Assembly (NCBI GenBank): GCA_934215455.1
Contig: CAKPZX010000007.1
Coordinates: forward strand, 1-48,345
Length of the DNA stretch: 48,345 nt
Reading direction: 5' to 3'
Origin: an uncultured Streptococcus sp.
Lineage (GTDB): Bacteria; Bacillota; Bacilli; Lactobacillales; Streptococcaceae
Both the position numbers and the translations under genes were made by a program. Numbering within the stretch: position 1 is the first letter of the stretch; every line of letters begins with the position of its first letter. The notes under the pieces were generated by a model, which saw only the letters and a list, made by a program, of their open reading frames with translations, searched no databases and was not told where the DNA came from. Of this stretch, positions 9,401 to 20,818 are shown one piece after another.

Positions 9401-12311
9401 CTCTCAAAATGGTGGAAATAACCACACAGTCGGTAAAGAAGGGGTTCTCAGAAACTCCGTTGCTAAAGGTTCGATTGAACTAAAAGAAGCTGTTCAGTCT
9501 GGTGGATTACTAGGGACCAACTGGGCCTTGGGGACTATTGAAGACAACATCACCATGATGAAAGTCAAAACTGGTGAGATGGTCTTCGGACACTCCGATA
9601 TCGACGCAGATGATTATTTCACCTATTCAAGAACCAAGCGCAATTACAGTGTGGAAGGCGTGAGTGAAGGGAAGAAATCCTTTAACAACTCCCGTAAAAT
9701 TCCAAGCATCTCACTAGCAGAAGCTGAGCAGAAAATCGAAGCAATGGGAATCACTGCTGATAAATTCACCAGCAGCAAACCGATTGAAGATACGCTCAAT
9801 CACCTTGTTAGCAAAGACGATCAATACAAGGCCATCACTGGTTACGATGCGACTCGTGAGCTAGCTTACCGCAATATTGCTAAATTGCAACCATTCTACA
9901 ACAAAGAATGGATTGTCGACCAAGGGAATAAATTGGCTGCAACGAGTCCTCTCTTGACCAAGGAAGTCTTGTCTGTAACGGCTATGAAGGGCAATGATTT
10001 TGTCACGGAACTAGCGGATGCGGATCACATCCTGATCCACTACGCAGATAAGACCAAAGATATCTTTAGCATTTCACCGAAAGAGTCTAAAGTTAAACAA
10101 GTCAAAGAGTACAGTGTGGCGGAGCTCGGTGAAGTGGTCTACACGCCAAATATGGTGGACAAAGACCGGAGCGATCTCATCAGTGCTATCGTAGGGAAAC
10201 TAAGTCCAGTAGAATTGCAATCAGATCCAATCTACACACATCTTGGTCGAACAGGTCCTAACAAAGTCAATGCCATTAAGAACCTTTACCTCGAGGAGAG
10301 TTTCCAAGAAGTCAAGGACAATCTGACTCACTTTGTCAAACAACTGGTTGAAAACCAAGACCATCAATTAAACACAGATGAGGCTGCCAAACGTGCGCTC
10401 ATTAAGAAGATTGATGATAATAAGGCTGCTGTTCTTTTGGGTCTTTCTTACCTCAACCGTTATTACGGGGTGAAATTCGATAATGTCAATCTCAAGCAAC
10501 TCATGTTGTTCAAGCCAGACTTCTATGGGAAGAATGTTGATGTCTTAGACCGCTTGATTGAAATCGGCTCAAAAGAAGACTACATCAAAGGGACTCGTAC
10601 CCACGATGCTTTCCGTGAAGTCGTGGCTAAATCGACTCTTTCTGGCAACCTCAATGACTTCTTGAAGTACAATATGGAGCTCTTTACAAAAGAGACAGAC
10701 TTGAACGATTGGTTCATCAAAGCAACCAAAGACAATGTCTATATTGTGGAGCCTGAGACGACCAATCCAGCATTCGCATCTGCTAAGCATAGAGCCTATG
10801 AGGGCTTAAACAATGATGTTCACGGTAAAATGATCTTGCCACTCTTGAACTTAAAAGATGCTCATATGTTCTTGATTTCAACTTACAACACTATGGCCTA
10901 TAGTTCCTTCGAGAAATATGGCAAGAACACGGAAGCAGAGCGCAATGCCTTCAAAGCGGAAATTGATAAAGTCGCTAAAGGGCAACAAAATTACCTAGAT
11001 TTCTGGTCACGTCTAGCAACGGATAAGGTTCGCAATCAGCTCTTGAAGAGCAACAATATGGTGCCGACCCCTGTCCTTGATAACCAAAACTACAAGGGCA
11101 TTAGTACAGACCGTTATGGACATACCAACAGTGGCAAGGATGTGGCTCCAATCCGTGAATTGTATGGTCCAACCGATCGTTATCATGCGACAGATTGGCG
11201 AATGGGAGCAGTGGCGCGAATTTACGGAAATCCATATAAAGATGACTCTGTCTTCTTCATGGTGACCGATATGATCAGTGACTTTGGGGTCTCTGCCTTC
11301 ACGCACGAAACGACGCACGTCAATGACCGTATGGTTTACTTAGGTGGTTGGAGACACCGCGAAGGAACTGATATCGAAGCCTTTGCCCAAGGCATGTTGC
11401 AAACACCATCCGTATCCAATCCAAATGGGGAGTACAAGGCCTTAGGTATCAACATGGCCTATGAGCGTCCTAACGATGGAAACCAATGGTACAATACCAA
11501 TCCAAATGATTTGAAGTCACGTGACGAAATTGATCGGTATATGAAAGGCTATAATGACACTCTCATGCTTCTGGATTACCTAGAAGGAGAAGCCGTCCTC
11601 AATAAAGGCAGTCAAGACTTGAACAATGCATGGTTCAAGAAGGTTGATAAACAATACCGAGGGGCTAATACCAAGAATCAATTTGATAAGGTGCGTCCTT
11701 TGAGTGATGAGGAAAAAGCCATCACCTTACATTCAGTAGATGATCTCATCACCAACAACTTCATGACCAATCGTGGTCCTGGAAATGGTGTCTATAATCC
11801 ATCAGACTTTGGCTCAGCCTATGTGACGGTGCCGATGATGACAGGGATCTATGGTGGAAACACCAGTGAAGGGGCTCCTGGAGCCATGTCCTTCAAACAC
11901 AATACCTTTAGACTCTGGGGCTACTATGGTTATGAAAAAGGCTTCTTAGGCTATGCTTCAAACAAGTATAAACAAGAATCCAAACAAGCAGGTCATGCGA
12001 CTTTAGGGGATGATTACATCATTCAAAAGATTTCTGATGGAACATTCAGTACCCTTGAAGACTGGAAGAAAGCCTACTTCAACGAAGTGGTGACCAGTGC
12101 TAAAAATGGACTTCAGGCTATTGAAGTGGATGGCACTACTTATAGCACTTATGATGACTTAAAACAAGCCTTTGCAACTGCGGTTGAAAAAGATCAGGCC
12201 AGCTTGAAGAATGGTTCTGTCAAATTTGACAATACCCTTGCCTTGAAAGAAAAAATCTTTAAGAAATTATTGCAACAAACAGACAGTTTCAAAACGTCTA
12301 TCTTTAAATAA
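6444..12311 (+). CDS. Surface zinc metalloprotease, peptidase family M26 (Zmp / IgA1 protease-like)
   Basis: This 1955-residue exported protease is of the streptococcal ZmpB/IgA1-protease type. A YSIRK signal peptide (Y14-K18, probable cleavage after VQA at 45) is followed by an N-terminal LPQTG (100-104) and two hydrophobic helices (about 107-128 and 134-155). This is the family's unusual N-terminal anchor. Next come a G5 domain (about 256-320), four 27-residue repeats (335-437), two more G5 domains (about 445-515 and 525-600) and a GLUG-bearing M26 N-domain (about 800-1000). The catalytic domain has HETTH (1621-1625), with Glu1645 exactly 20 residues after the second His as the third zinc ligand. 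IgA1 proteases usually read HEMTH, so the Thr is a departure. It is monocistronic. The substrate (IgA1, mucin or other) cannot be read from sequence, so I give no gene symbol. Confidence 0.92.
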   Translation: MKKAKQTFEKMTKYSIRKLSVGVGPVAIGAFLLGGSLLGARPVQADQVTLPAHVHLGYVTEEELTAEEKAQVIHAIPEAYQNEDTFYLVYKKKEATQPLLPQTGSQEVALFGLSLATASFAVLLLSKKHRKKVMGVLLIGAMGQSLLLPVEVAALQNQVLRAYNQDLAIASSKDLANGVIQIDGYDYVGYLRYPSVQQTSLQEPKAMQETKPSVEGTIKTSAGIPQVEAHARVTPEVAPAFPQVEKPSLEVSTEPVPFETVNQADPTLAKGQTKVLTAGQNGERTLLTEVSVVDGQEVRRVVESKVTKEPVSQILAVGTKEDVQPSPQPAPVVTAKGTQEEGHVGEAPVQPENPAYTGVVEAKGTQEEGHVGEAPIQPENPTYTGVVEAKGTQEEGHVGEAPVQPENPAYTGVVEAKGTQEEGHVGEAPIQPENPTYQVTEGTVTETETVILPYETEYVTDANRYTDEESLLQKGEAGSQEIRRVYKTVNGEKNGEPLSTTTETVKAPVTERISRGTKAIEGQTEEVAFEEIPFKTVTEQDATLLKGSETVSQAGKNGKKKITKVYKTIKGVKTADAPTISEEVVVQAQDQIIQQGTKELDKPTLTLTQVDKEELKRSAKATYHLDKPDGVTIKSIQAVLKKGDQVVKTLTLSETDLAAALADLDYYKDYTLATTMVYDRGNGDEEEVLKEEPLRIDLKKVEIKNIKETSLISVDDQGLETDSSLLSETPSDVKPYYLKVTTYDNKVTKLAVDKIEEVTVDGVTLYKVTAKAPDLIQRTADNQFSEVYVHYIAKPKAHEGDIYYNFNELVKAMQANPTGTFKLGSNMNAANVQPAGKSYVTNAFKGILESTDGNTFAIHNITRPLFGNIEGGSVKNLLLENVNIDLPGTDRVAPIAGVIKNNATVENVKVTGSVVGNNDVAGIVNKIDGSGKVSNVAFIGKLHAAGNKGGYLAGVVGENWKGVVEKAYVDAEITGNKAKAAGLVYSSQNGGNNHTVGKEGVLRNSVAKGSIELKEAVQSGGLLGTNWALGTIEDNITMMKVKTGEMVFGHSDIDADDYFTYSRTKRNYSVEGVSEGKKSFNNSRKIPSISLAEAEQKIEAMGITADKFTSSKPIEDTLNHLVSKDDQYKAITGYDATRELAYRNIAKLQPFYNKEWIVDQGNKLAATSPLLTKEVLSVTAMKGNDFVTELADADHILIHYADKTKDIFSISPKESKVKQVKEYSVAELGEVVYTPNMVDKDRSDLISAIVGKLSPVELQSDPIYTHLGRTGPNKVNAIKNLYLEESFQEVKDNLTHFVKQLVENQDHQLNTDEAAKRALIKKIDDNKAAVLLGLSYLNRYYGVKFDNVNLKQLMLFKPDFYGKNVDVLDRLIEIGSKEDYIKGTRTHDAFREVVAKSTLSGNLNDFLKYNMELFTKETDLNDWFIKATKDNVYIVEPETTNPAFASAKHRAYEGLNNDVHGKMILPLLNLKDAHMFLISTYNTMAYSSFEKYGKNTEAERNAFKAEIDKVAKGQQNYLDFWSRLATDKVRNQLLKSNNMVPTPVLDNQNYKGISTDRYGHTNSGKDVAPIRELYGPTDRYHATDWRMGAVARIYGNPYKDDSVFFMVTDMISDFGVSAFTHETTHVNDRMVYLGGWRHREGTDIEAFAQGMLQTPSVSNPNGEYKALGINMAYERPNDGNQWYNTNPNDLKSRDEIDRYMKGYNDTLMLLDYLEGEAVLNKGSQDLNNAWFKKVDKQYRGANTKNQFDKVRPLSDEEKAITLHSVDDLITNNFMTNRGPGNGVYNPSDFGSAYVTVPMMTGIYGGNTSEGAPGAMSFKHNTFRLWGYYGYEKGFLGYASNKYKQESKQAGHATLGDDYIIQKISDGTFSTLEDWKKAYFNEVVTSAKNGLQAIEVDGTTYSTYDDLKQAFATAVEKDQASLKNGSVKFDNTLALKEKIFKKLLQQTDSFKTSIFK
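7446..7754 (+). repeat. Four in-frame 81-bp tandem repeats in the M26 protease
   Basis: Units start at 7446, 7527, 7608 and 7689; the last is truncated after 66 bases. Each encodes 27 residues beginning AKGTQEEGHVGEAP and ending TGVVE. Units alternate between VQPENPAY and IQPENPTY, and the DNA of units 3 and 4 is more alike than that of units 1 and 2, which suggests a recent two-unit duplication. The repeat is acidic and Pro-rich and sits between G5 domains, so it is probably a spacer. Confidence 0.9.
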
Positions 12312-12318
12312 TCGAATT

Positions 12319-12349
12319 CTCTCATCTGCTGAGCAGGTGAGAGTTTTTT
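12319..12349 (+). terminator. Terminator after the M26 protease gene
   Basis: An 11-bp stem (12319-12329 with 12333-12343, one G-U pair) has a TGA loop and is followed by six T. The following 12350-12477 shows no gene; it is AT-rich sequence leading to the atp promoter. Confidence 0.9.
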
Positions 12350-12477
12350 AGAAGAAAAAATGAATAGAGGTGGACAAAGCGTCTAAAAATTAAAAGAAAT
12401 CAATCGTAGATAGGAAAAATTATCATATTAAAAAAATAACGTAATTTCACTAAAACGCTTACTTTTATAGGAAATAT

Positions 12478-12506
12478 TTGACTATTATATCTTTTAGGAG
12501 TAAACT
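12478..12506 (+). promoter_or_regulatory. Promoter of the F1Fo ATPase operon
   Basis: TTGACT (12478-12483) and TAAACT (12501-12506) are separated by exactly 17 bases. The predicted start is near 12513, giving a short leader with AAAGGAG just ahead of atpE. Confidence 0.75.
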
Positions 12507-12539
12507 AAGGAGGTAAAATTTATAAAAGGAGAATTCATC

Positions 12540-12740
12540 ATGAATTTAACATTTTTAGGTCTTTGTTTAGCCTGTTTTGGTGTATCACTGGCAGAAGGTT
12601 TGATGATGAGTAGCTTATTGAAATCTGCGTCTCGTCAACCAGAAATTATCGGTCAATTGCGTAGCCTCTTGATTCTTGGTGTTGCCTTTGTCGAAGGTAC
12701 TTTCTTCGTAACCTTGGTTATGGCCTTTATTATCAAATAG
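12540..12740 (+). CDS. atpE: F1Fo ATP synthase subunit c
   Basis: This proteolipid forms the proton-carrying ring of Fo. The 66 residues make two transmembrane helices joined by the polar loop R32-Q33-P34, the contact point with the central stalk. The essential proton-binding carboxylate is Glu52 in AFVEGTFF. In streptococci the enzyme mainly hydrolyses ATP to export protons and protect against acid. It is the first gene of the operon, which here lacks an atpI-like gene upstream, and is preceded by a good AAAGGAG site. The ring subunit coming before subunit a is the usual streptococcal order. Confidence 0.97.
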   Translation: MNLTFLGLCLACFGVSLAEGLMMSSLLKSASRQPEIIGQLRSLLILGVAFVEGTFFVTLVMAFIIK

Positions 12741-12773
12741 ACGCTTCTATTTTAGAAAAGGAGGTGTCAAACC

Positions 12774-13487
12774 TTGGAAGAAAGTATCAATCCAACGATT
12801 ACTCTTGGACCTGTATCTTTTAATTTGACCCTACTTGCTATGACCCTGATTTCTGTTTTCGCCGTTTTTGGCTTCATTTATTGGGCCAGTCGAAAAATGT
12901 CGATCCGACCAAAAGGCAAACAAAATGTGCTGGAATACGCATATGACTTTGTCGTAGGCTTTACAAAAGGAAATATTGGGGAACATTACATAAAGGACTA
13001 TTCCTTGTTCTTGTTTGTTCTTTTCCTCTTTCTTTTAGTAGCCAATAACATTGGATTGATGGCTAAAATCGAAACGACCAATGGTTACAATTTGTGGACA
13101 TCACCAACCGCTAACCTGGGTTATGACTTTGCCTTTTCATTTTTGATCACCTTAATCGCCCATGTAGAAGGAATTCGCAGACGTGGTGTGAAGGAATATT
13201 TAAAGGCTTTTGTGACACCCGGATTTATGACCCCCATGAATATTTTGGAAGAATTCACGAATTTTGCCTCCTTGGCCCTTCGGATCTTCGGAAATATCTT
13301 TGCGGGTGAGGTACTAGCAAGCTTGCTTGTGACTTTGTCGCATCAAGCTGTTTATTGGTATCCATTTGCCTTTATTGGAAGCATGGCGTGGACAGCGTTT
13401 TCGATTTTCATTTCATGTATCCAAGCCTATGTGTTTACCATGTTGTCATCAATTTATATTGGTAAGAAAATTAATGGCGAAGAGTAA
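12774..13487 (+). CDS. atpB: F1Fo ATP synthase subunit a
   Basis: Subunit a is the membrane stator subunit that supplies the two proton half-channels. The 237-residue protein has several hydrophobic helices. The indispensable arginine is Arg170 in [14 protein letters not shown], facing Glu of the c-ring. The start is TTG at 12774, chosen because a strong AAAAGGAGGTG lies 7 bases upstream and the downstream ATG would remove conserved N-terminal residues. It lies between atpE (33-base gap) and atpF. Confidence 0.96.
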   Translation: MEESINPTITLGPVSFNLTLLAMTLISVFAVFGFIYWASRKMSIRPKGKQNVLEYAYDFVVGFTKGNIGEHYIKDYSLFLFVLFLFLLVANNIGLMAKIETTNGYNLWTSPTANLGYDFAFSFLITLIAHVEGIRRRGVKEYLKAFVTPGFMTPMNILEEFTNFASLALRIFGNIFAGEVLASLLVTLSHQAVYWYPFAFIGSMAWTAFSIFISCIQAYVFTMLSSIYIGKKINGEE

Positions 13488-13506
13488 GTAGAGGAGGAGT
13501 AGAAGA

Positions 13507-14001
13507 ATGCATGTATCAATGAGTGAAATTATTGGTAACTTTATTCTCATTGCTGGTTCCTTCCTATTATTAATCTTTTTAATAAAGAAATTTGCATGGA
13601 ACAATATCAATGGAATTTTAGAAGCGCGTGCCAAAAAGATTACAGATGATATTGATGGAGCAGAATCAGCTCGTCAAAAAGCTGAGGAACTAGCAAGTAA
13701 ACGTGAAGAAGAGTTGGCAGGTAGCCGCAAAGAAGCTGCGTCTATCGTCGAAAATGCAAAGGAAACTGCAGAAAAGAATAAATCTCAGATCCTTTCAGAA
13801 GCCACTCAAGAAGCAGTACGTTTGAAAGAAAAAGCGCAACAAGAAATTGCGCATAACAAAGAAGAAGCATTGAACAGTATCAAAGGTGATGTGGCAGATC
13901 TCACTGTCAATCTTGCCAGCAAATTGTTGAGCCAACAGCTGGATGCTGAAGGTCAACGCCAACTGATCGATCGCTATCTTGATGAATTAGGAGAAGCCTA
14001 A
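13507..14001 (+). CDS. atpF: F1Fo ATP synthase subunit b
   Basis: Subunit b forms the peripheral stalk that holds F1 against rotation. The 164-residue protein has a single N-terminal transmembrane helix (about 8-25) and then a long charged coiled-coil, rich in Ala, Glu and Lys, that reaches delta. AGGAGGAGTAGAAG precedes the ATG. Its stop codon overlaps the atpH start (TAATG). Confidence 0.96.
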   Translation: MHVSMSEIIGNFILIAGSFLLLIFLIKKFAWNNINGILEARAKKITDDIDGAESARQKAEELASKREEELAGSRKEAASIVENAKETAEKNKSQILSEATQEAVRLKEKAQQEIAHNKEEALNSIKGDVADLTVNLASKLLSQQLDAEGQRQLIDRYLDELGEA

Positions 14002-14537
14002 TGGACAAAAAGCAACTGATGGTGATTGAGAAATATACCCAGCCTTTTGTTCAATTGGTCTTTGAAAAAGGAGAACAAGACCTAGTCTTTGAAAAATTGA
14101 CCCAAATCAAGGGTATTTTTGAAGAGACTGGACTTGCTAACTTCTTAGCTCATATCGGTGTAGAGGATGAAGAGAAAGCAAAAAGTCTCAGACTTTTTCA
14201 ACCCTCGGATTCACAATTACTCGACCATTTGATTGAAGTGGTTATTCTCAATCATCGTGAAGCCTTATTTTATGACATTGTAACGATTTGTTTGGATCAG
14301 ATTCAACTGTTGAGCAACGCTTTTGTCGTCACTGTTACGACGGTTGCTGGTTTGGATCCTGTTCAAGAGCAAAAGCTAATCCCCATTATCGAAAGAAAAT
14401 TTGGGATTCAAGTTCGCTCGATCCAACAAAAGATCGATCCAGATTTAATTGGTGGCTTTGTCGTGACAGCCAATCATAAAACGTTGGATACCAGTCTCAA
14501 ACACCAATTGCAAGTTATAAAATCTAAATTGAAATAG
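14001..14537 (+). CDS. atpH: F1Fo ATP synthase subunit delta
   Basis: Subunit delta caps F1 and links it to the b-stalk. The 178-residue protein has the helical N-terminal domain and the conserved C-terminal segment IDPDLIGGFVVTANHKTLDTSLKHQL (shown in part: DLIGGFVV), the family hallmark. It is translationally coupled to atpF by a one-base overlap and lies 15 bases before atpA. Confidence 0.95.
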   Translation: MDKKQLMVIEKYTQPFVQLVFEKGEQDLVFEKLTQIKGIFEETGLANFLAHIGVEDEEKAKSLRLFQPSDSQLLDHLIEVVILNHREALFYDIVTICLDQIQLLSNAFVVTVTTVAGLDPVQEQKLIPIIERKFGIQVRSIQQKIDPDLIGGFVVTANHKTLDTSLKHQLQVIKSKLK

Positions 14538-14549
14538 AAAGTGGTGTGA

Positions 14550-16058
<1,509 letters not shown>

Positions 16059-16073
16059 AAATAGGAGTGGAAG

Positions 16074-16955
16074 ATGGCAGTTTCATTAAATGATATAAAA
16101 AATAAAATTGCATCCACTAAAAATACCAGTCAAATTACCAATGCCATGCAGATGGTGTCTGCTGCTAAACTCGGAAAATCTGAGCAAGCAGCCAAGGATT
16201 TTCAGGTTTATGCCGCTAAGGTACGTAAGTTACTAACAGACTTGCTCCATGGACATGAAACAGAAAATGCTAAGTCCCATCCCATGTTGGTGAGTCGGCC
16301 GGTAAAAAAGACAGCTTATATCGTGATTACATCCGATCGTGGTTTGGTCGGAGGCTACAATGCCTCCATCCTTAAAACCATGATGGAAATGAAGGCAGAA
16401 TACCATCCAACTGGAGATGACTTTGAAGTGATCTGTATTGGAAGTGTCGGGGCGGATTTCTTCCGTGCCCGTGGGATTCAGCCGGTTTATGAATTGCGTG
16501 GTTTGCCTGATCAACCTAGCTTTAAGGAAGTTCGTACGATCATTTCGAAAACAGTCCAAATGTATCAGGAAGGCTTGTTTGACGAGTTGTACGTCTGTTA
16601 CAACCATCACGTTAACAGTTTGACGAGCCAAATGCGGGTAGAACAGATGCTTCCGATTATTGATTTGGACCCCAATGAAGCAGATGAGGATTATGTATTG
16701 AATCTAGAATTGGAATCTAGTCGAGATGCCATTTTGGATCAATTGCTCCCTCAATTTGCTGAAAGCATGATCTATGGTGCCATTATTGATGCTAAAACAG
16801 CTGAAAATGCTGCGGGGATGATGGCCATGCAAACTGCAACAGACAATGCCAAGAAAGTCATTGATGAATTAACGATTCAATACAACCGTGCTCGTCAAGC
16901 AGCGATTACACAAGAAATTACCGAAATCGTTGCAGGTGCTAGCGCCCTTGAATAG
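16074..16955 (+). CDS. atpG: F1 ATPase subunit gamma
   Basis: Subunit gamma is the rotating central shaft of F1. The 293-residue protein begins with the conserved helix [22 protein letters not shown] and ends with the pairing helix containing [20 protein letters not shown] and [12 protein letters not shown]. These two helices form the coiled coil inside the alpha-beta ring. AGGAGTGGAAG precedes the ATG. An 85-base gap, unusually long for this operon, separates it from atpD and holds a stem-loop. Confidence 0.96.
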   Translation: MAVSLNDIKNKIASTKNTSQITNAMQMVSAAKLGKSEQAAKDFQVYAAKVRKLLTDLLHGHETENAKSHPMLVSRPVKKTAYIVITSDRGLVGGYNASILKTMMEMKAEYHPTGDDFEVICIGSVGADFFRARGIQPVYELRGLPDQPSFKEVRTIISKTVQMYQEGLFDELYVCYNHHVNSLTSQMRVEQMLPIIDLDPNEADEDYVLNLELESSRDAILDQLLPQFAESMIYGAIIDAKTAENAAGMMAMQTATDNAKKVIDELTIQYNRARQAAITQEITEIVAGASALE

Positions 16956-16988
16956 TTGTCGGATACAATTTTAAATACAAAAACAGAT

Positions 16989-17010
16989 GCTCGAAAGAGA
17001 ACTTTTGAGC
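16989..17010 (+). other. Stem-loop in the atpG-atpD gap
   Basis: A 9-bp stem (16989-16997 with 17002-17010, one G-U pair) closes an AGAA loop. No T-tract follows, so it is not a terminator. It may be a processing or stability element setting subunit ratios. Confidence 0.6.
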
Positions 17011-17031
17011 AGTAGAAATTACTTAGAATAG

Positions 17032-18447
<1,416 letters not shown>

Positions 18448-18460
18448 GAAGAGGTGAAAG

Positions 18461-18880
18461 ATGAGTCAAATGAACGTCCAAATCGTTACACCGGATGGAC
18501 TGGTTTATGATCATCATGCCGCATTTGTATCTGTCAAGACAATTGATGGTGAATTAGGGATTTTACCTCATCATATCAATACCATTGCGGTTTTGGCTGT
18601 AGACCAAGTAAAGGTTCGTCGTGTCGACGATGACAAACATATTGATTGGATTGCAGTCAATGGGGGGATTATCGAAGTAGCTGATAATGTCATTACCATT
18701 GTTGCCGATTCTGCCGAACGTGCTCGAGATATCGACATTAGTCGTGCAGAACGTGCCAAACTGCGAGCTGAAAAAGCGATTGAAGAAGCCAAAGATCAGC
18801 ATTCGGTTGATATGGAACGTCGTGCTAAAATTGCTCTTCAACGCGCCATTAACCGGATTAATGTCGGAAATCGTTTATAA
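18461..18880 (+). CDS. atpC: F1 ATPase subunit epsilon
   Basis: Subunit epsilon is the inhibitory rotor subunit that couples gamma to the c-ring. The 139-residue protein has the N-terminal beta-sandwich ([21 protein letters not shown]) and a C-terminal helical hairpin rich in Ala, Arg and Glu ([18 protein letters not shown]). AAGAGGTGAAAG precedes the ATG. It is the last gene of the operon and is closed by a terminator 8 bases on. Confidence 0.96.
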   Translation: MSQMNVQIVTPDGLVYDHHAAFVSVKTIDGELGILPHHINTIAVLAVDQVKVRRVDDDKHIDWIAVNGGIIEVADNVITIVADSAERARDIDISRAERAKLRAEKAIEEAKDQHSVDMERRAKIALQRAINRINVGNRL

Positions 18881-18888
18881 GATATTCA

Positions 18889-18922
18889 AAATAAGGTGGA
18901 GGTATGTCCTCACCTTATTTTT
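18889..18922 (+). terminator. Terminator of the atp operon
   Basis: A 13-bp stem with one bulged G (18889-18902 with 18908-18920) has a TATGT loop and ends in five T. Confidence 0.9.
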
Positions 18923-18961
18923 GTTGGGAGAGAATCAAAAGAAGAAAGTACGGACCAAATA

Positions 18962-18970
18962 TGGTATAAT
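18962..18970 (+). promoter_or_regulatory. Extended -10 promoter of the DUF1146 gene
   Basis: TGGTATAAT is a perfect -10 with a TGn extension; no recognisable -35 is present. The -10 ends 6 bases before the ATG at 18977, so the transcript is predicted to begin at or next to the start codon. Confidence 0.65.
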
Positions 18971-18976
18971 AGCTGT

Positions 18977-19207
18977 ATGATTCAAATAATTTTTAACCTT
19001 TCAAGCCATCTATTGTTTATCTTTTTTGCCTATTACTTATTGTTGAACCTGGTTCAATGGGAAAAGTTTTTAAAAGTAAGTGCTGAAAATGCAGTTAAAA
19101 TTCGTTTTTTGATCTTGATGATCAGCGTCGGAATAGGCTATCTAGCGAGCTCATTTTTTATCAGTGTCTATGAGATGAGTCGGCAGATTTTTATTGGCCA
19201 ATTCTAG
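18977..19207 (+). CDS. DUF1146 family small membrane protein
   Basis: This is a 76-residue protein with two predicted transmembrane helices (about 4-24 and 45-66) separated by a charged stretch containing WEKFLKVSAENAVKIR. It matches the DUF1146 / YwzB family, which usually lies between the atp operon and murA in streptococci and bacilli. Its function is not known. I chose the ATG at 18977, not the upstream in-frame start at 18896, because the latter lies inside the atp terminator and the -10 box ends just before 18977. No ribosome binding site is present upstream. Confidence 0.8.
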   Translation: MIQIIFNLSSHLLFIFFAYYLLLNLVQWEKFLKVSAENAVKIRFLILMISVGIGYLASSFFISVYEMSRQIFIGQF

Positions 19208-19226
19208 CCACATTTTATAAAAAATA

Positions 19227-19235
19227 TGGTATGAT
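19227..19235 (+). promoter_or_regulatory. Extended -10 promoter of murA
   Basis: TGGTATGAT is a TGn-extended -10 box. It leaves a leader of about 30 bases containing TTGGAGAA ahead of the murA ATG. A -35 box is not evident. Confidence 0.6.
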
Positions 19236-19273
19236 AGAAAGCGTGACTTTAAGAAATTGGAGAACAATCCCGT

Positions 19274-20557
19274 ATGGAAAAAATAATCGTTAATGGTGGT
19301 CATAATCGACTGGTTGGAACCGTCAAAATCGAAGGAGCAAAAAATGCTGTCCTTCCTCTTCTTGCTGCAACAGTTCTAGCAAGCGAGGGTGTGACAACCT
19401 TGAAAAATGTACCTGTTTTATCAGATGTCTTTACAATGAACAATGTTGTTCGTGGTTTGAATGCACAAGTAACCTTTAATGAAGAAGACAATACGGTTGT
19501 CGTAGATGCGCAAGCAAAATTATCAGAGGAAGCGCCTTATAAATATGTGAGTAAGATGCGGGCTTCTATCGTTGTCTTGGGTCCTGTCTTGGCACGCAAT
19601 GGCCATGCCAAAGTTTCCATGCCTGGAGGCTGTACGATCGGTAGTCGTCCGATTGACCTCCACTTGAAAGGTCTGGAAGCTATGGGGGCTGAAATTACCC
19701 AAACAGCCGGCTATATTGAAGCAAAAGCAGATCGTCTCAAGGGAGCACACATCTATATGGACTTCCCATCAGTAGGGGCGACACAAAATATTATGATGGC
19801 TGCAACTTTGGCTGATGGAGTCACTGTGATTGAAAATGCAGCTCGGGAACCTGAAATTGTTGACCTAGCACTCTTGCTAAATAAAATGGGGGCTAACGTC
19901 AAGGGTGCAGGAACTGAGACCTTGACCATTGTTGGTGTGGAGAGCTTGCACGGTGCAAACCACAATGTTGTGCAAGACCGTATTGAAGCAGGAACCTTTA
20001 TGATTGGGGCAGCCATGACTGGTGGAGATGTCTTGATCGAAGATGCCATTTGGGAACACAACCGTCCGCTTCTATCTAAGATGCAGGAGATGGGTGTAAC
20101 TGTAACCGAGGAAGAAAATGGAATTCGGATTCAATCGGATATCAGTAAGCTTCGTCCAGTAACCGTTAAAACCCTTCCCTATCCAGGATTCCCAACCGAT
20201 ATGCAGGCTCAATTCACAGCCTTGATGGCCATGGCTAAAGGTGAGTCTACCATGATTGAAACGGTCTTTGAGAATCGCTTCCAGCATTTGGAAGAAATGC
20301 GTCGGATGGGCGTTCACTCGGATATTATGCGGGATACAGCTCGTATCGTTGGAGGGGAAAGCTTCCAAGGTGCAGAGGTCATGTCGACCGATTTACGAGC
20401 AAGTGCAACCTTGGTCTTGATGGGCTTGGTAGCAGAAGGAGAAACGAAAGTCAGCAAATTAAGTCACTTAGATCGTGGTTATTATCAATTCCATGAGAAA
20501 TTGGTGGCACTAGGTGCAGACGTGAAACGTGTAGAGGAAGAAGACGATGAAAACTAA
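19274..20557 (+). CDS. murA: UDP-N-acetylglucosamine 1-carboxyvinyltransferase
   Basis: MurA transfers enolpyruvate from PEP to UDP-GlcNAc, the first committed step of peptidoglycan synthesis, and is the target of fosfomycin. The 427-residue protein keeps the catalytic cysteine, Cys120, in [17 protein letters not shown], so the enzyme should be fosfomycin-sensitive at this position. The N-terminal [11 protein letters not shown] and the R-rich [10 protein letters not shown] are also family motifs. Firmicutes usually carry two paralogues; the synteny with epuA and endA points to the copy called murA1 in pneumococcus. It overlaps epuA by 11 bases. Confidence 0.95.
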   Translation: MEKIIVNGGHNRLVGTVKIEGAKNAVLPLLAATVLASEGVTTLKNVPVLSDVFTMNNVVRGLNAQVTFNEEDNTVVVDAQAKLSEEAPYKYVSKMRASIVVLGPVLARNGHAKVSMPGGCTIGSRPIDLHLKGLEAMGAEITQTAGYIEAKADRLKGAHIYMDFPSVGATQNIMMAATLADGVTVIENAAREPEIVDLALLLNKMGANVKGAGTETLTIVGVESLHGANHNVVQDRIEAGTFMIGAAMTGGDVLIEDAIWEHNRPLLSKMQEMGVTVTEEENGIRIQSDISKLRPVTVKTLPYPGFPTDMQAQFTALMAMAKGESTMIETVFENRFQHLEEMRRMGVHSDIMRDTARIVGGESFQGAEVMSTDLRASATLVLMGLVAEGETKVSKLSHLDRGYYQFHEKLVALGADVKRVEEEDDEN

Positions 20558-20735
20558 TCTTCGCTATGTTGGAAAACAGCTAGGAATTGTCCTCCTGTTG
20601 GCTGTGATTGGAATCATCATTTTTGCAGTTGGTTTGGTCATTGGTTATGGAGTGATTGGCGATGGAAAAAATCCATGGTCCATTCTCTCTCCGGACACTT
20701 GGTCAGAGATCATTGGAAAGCTAACAGGCAAATAA
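20547..20735 (+). CDS. epuA: EpuA small membrane protein
   Basis: This 62-residue protein has one strongly hydrophobic helix (about 12-35) and a soluble tail ending in [10 protein letters not shown]. It matches the EpuA family (named as the gene upstream of endA in pneumococcus), which databases often mislabel as DNA-directed RNA polymerase subunit beta. Its role is unknown. It begins inside the 3' end of murA (11-base overlap), so it is probably co-translated with it. Confidence 0.85.
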   Translation: MKTNLRYVGKQLGIVLLLAVIGIIIFAVGLVIGYGVIGDGKNPWSILSPDTWSEIIGKLTGK

Positions 20736-20762
20736 GCTTTTAACTAAAATTGAGTAAAAAGG

Positions 20763-20808
20763 AGAGCAGCGAATCGAGTCAATGACCCATCTAGCGCTGC
20801 TCTTTTTT
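20763..20808 (+). terminator. Terminator between epuA and endA
   Basis: A 9-bp GC-rich stem AGAGCAGCG/CGCTGCTCT (20763-20771 with 20795-20803) has a 23-base loop and six T. The T-tract ends at 20808, only 10 bases before the endA ATG; the endA ribosome site GGAGAG starts at 20809. Confidence 0.8.
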
Positions 20809-20818
20809 GGAGAGATGT

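Noticed and set aside
12450..12463. CTAAAACGCTTACT upstream of the atp promoter as a cre site
   Set aside because: Three mismatches at conserved positions, and CcpA control of the atp operon is not otherwise indicated.
18896..18976. Upstream extension of the DUF1146 protein
   Set aside because: It lies in the atp terminator hairpin and contains the promoter; the family begins at MIQIIF.
20807..20818. TTG start for EndA adding MERC to the N-terminus
   Set aside because: The codon lies in the terminator T-tract and upstream of the GGAGAG ribosome site; ATG 20819 is the better start.
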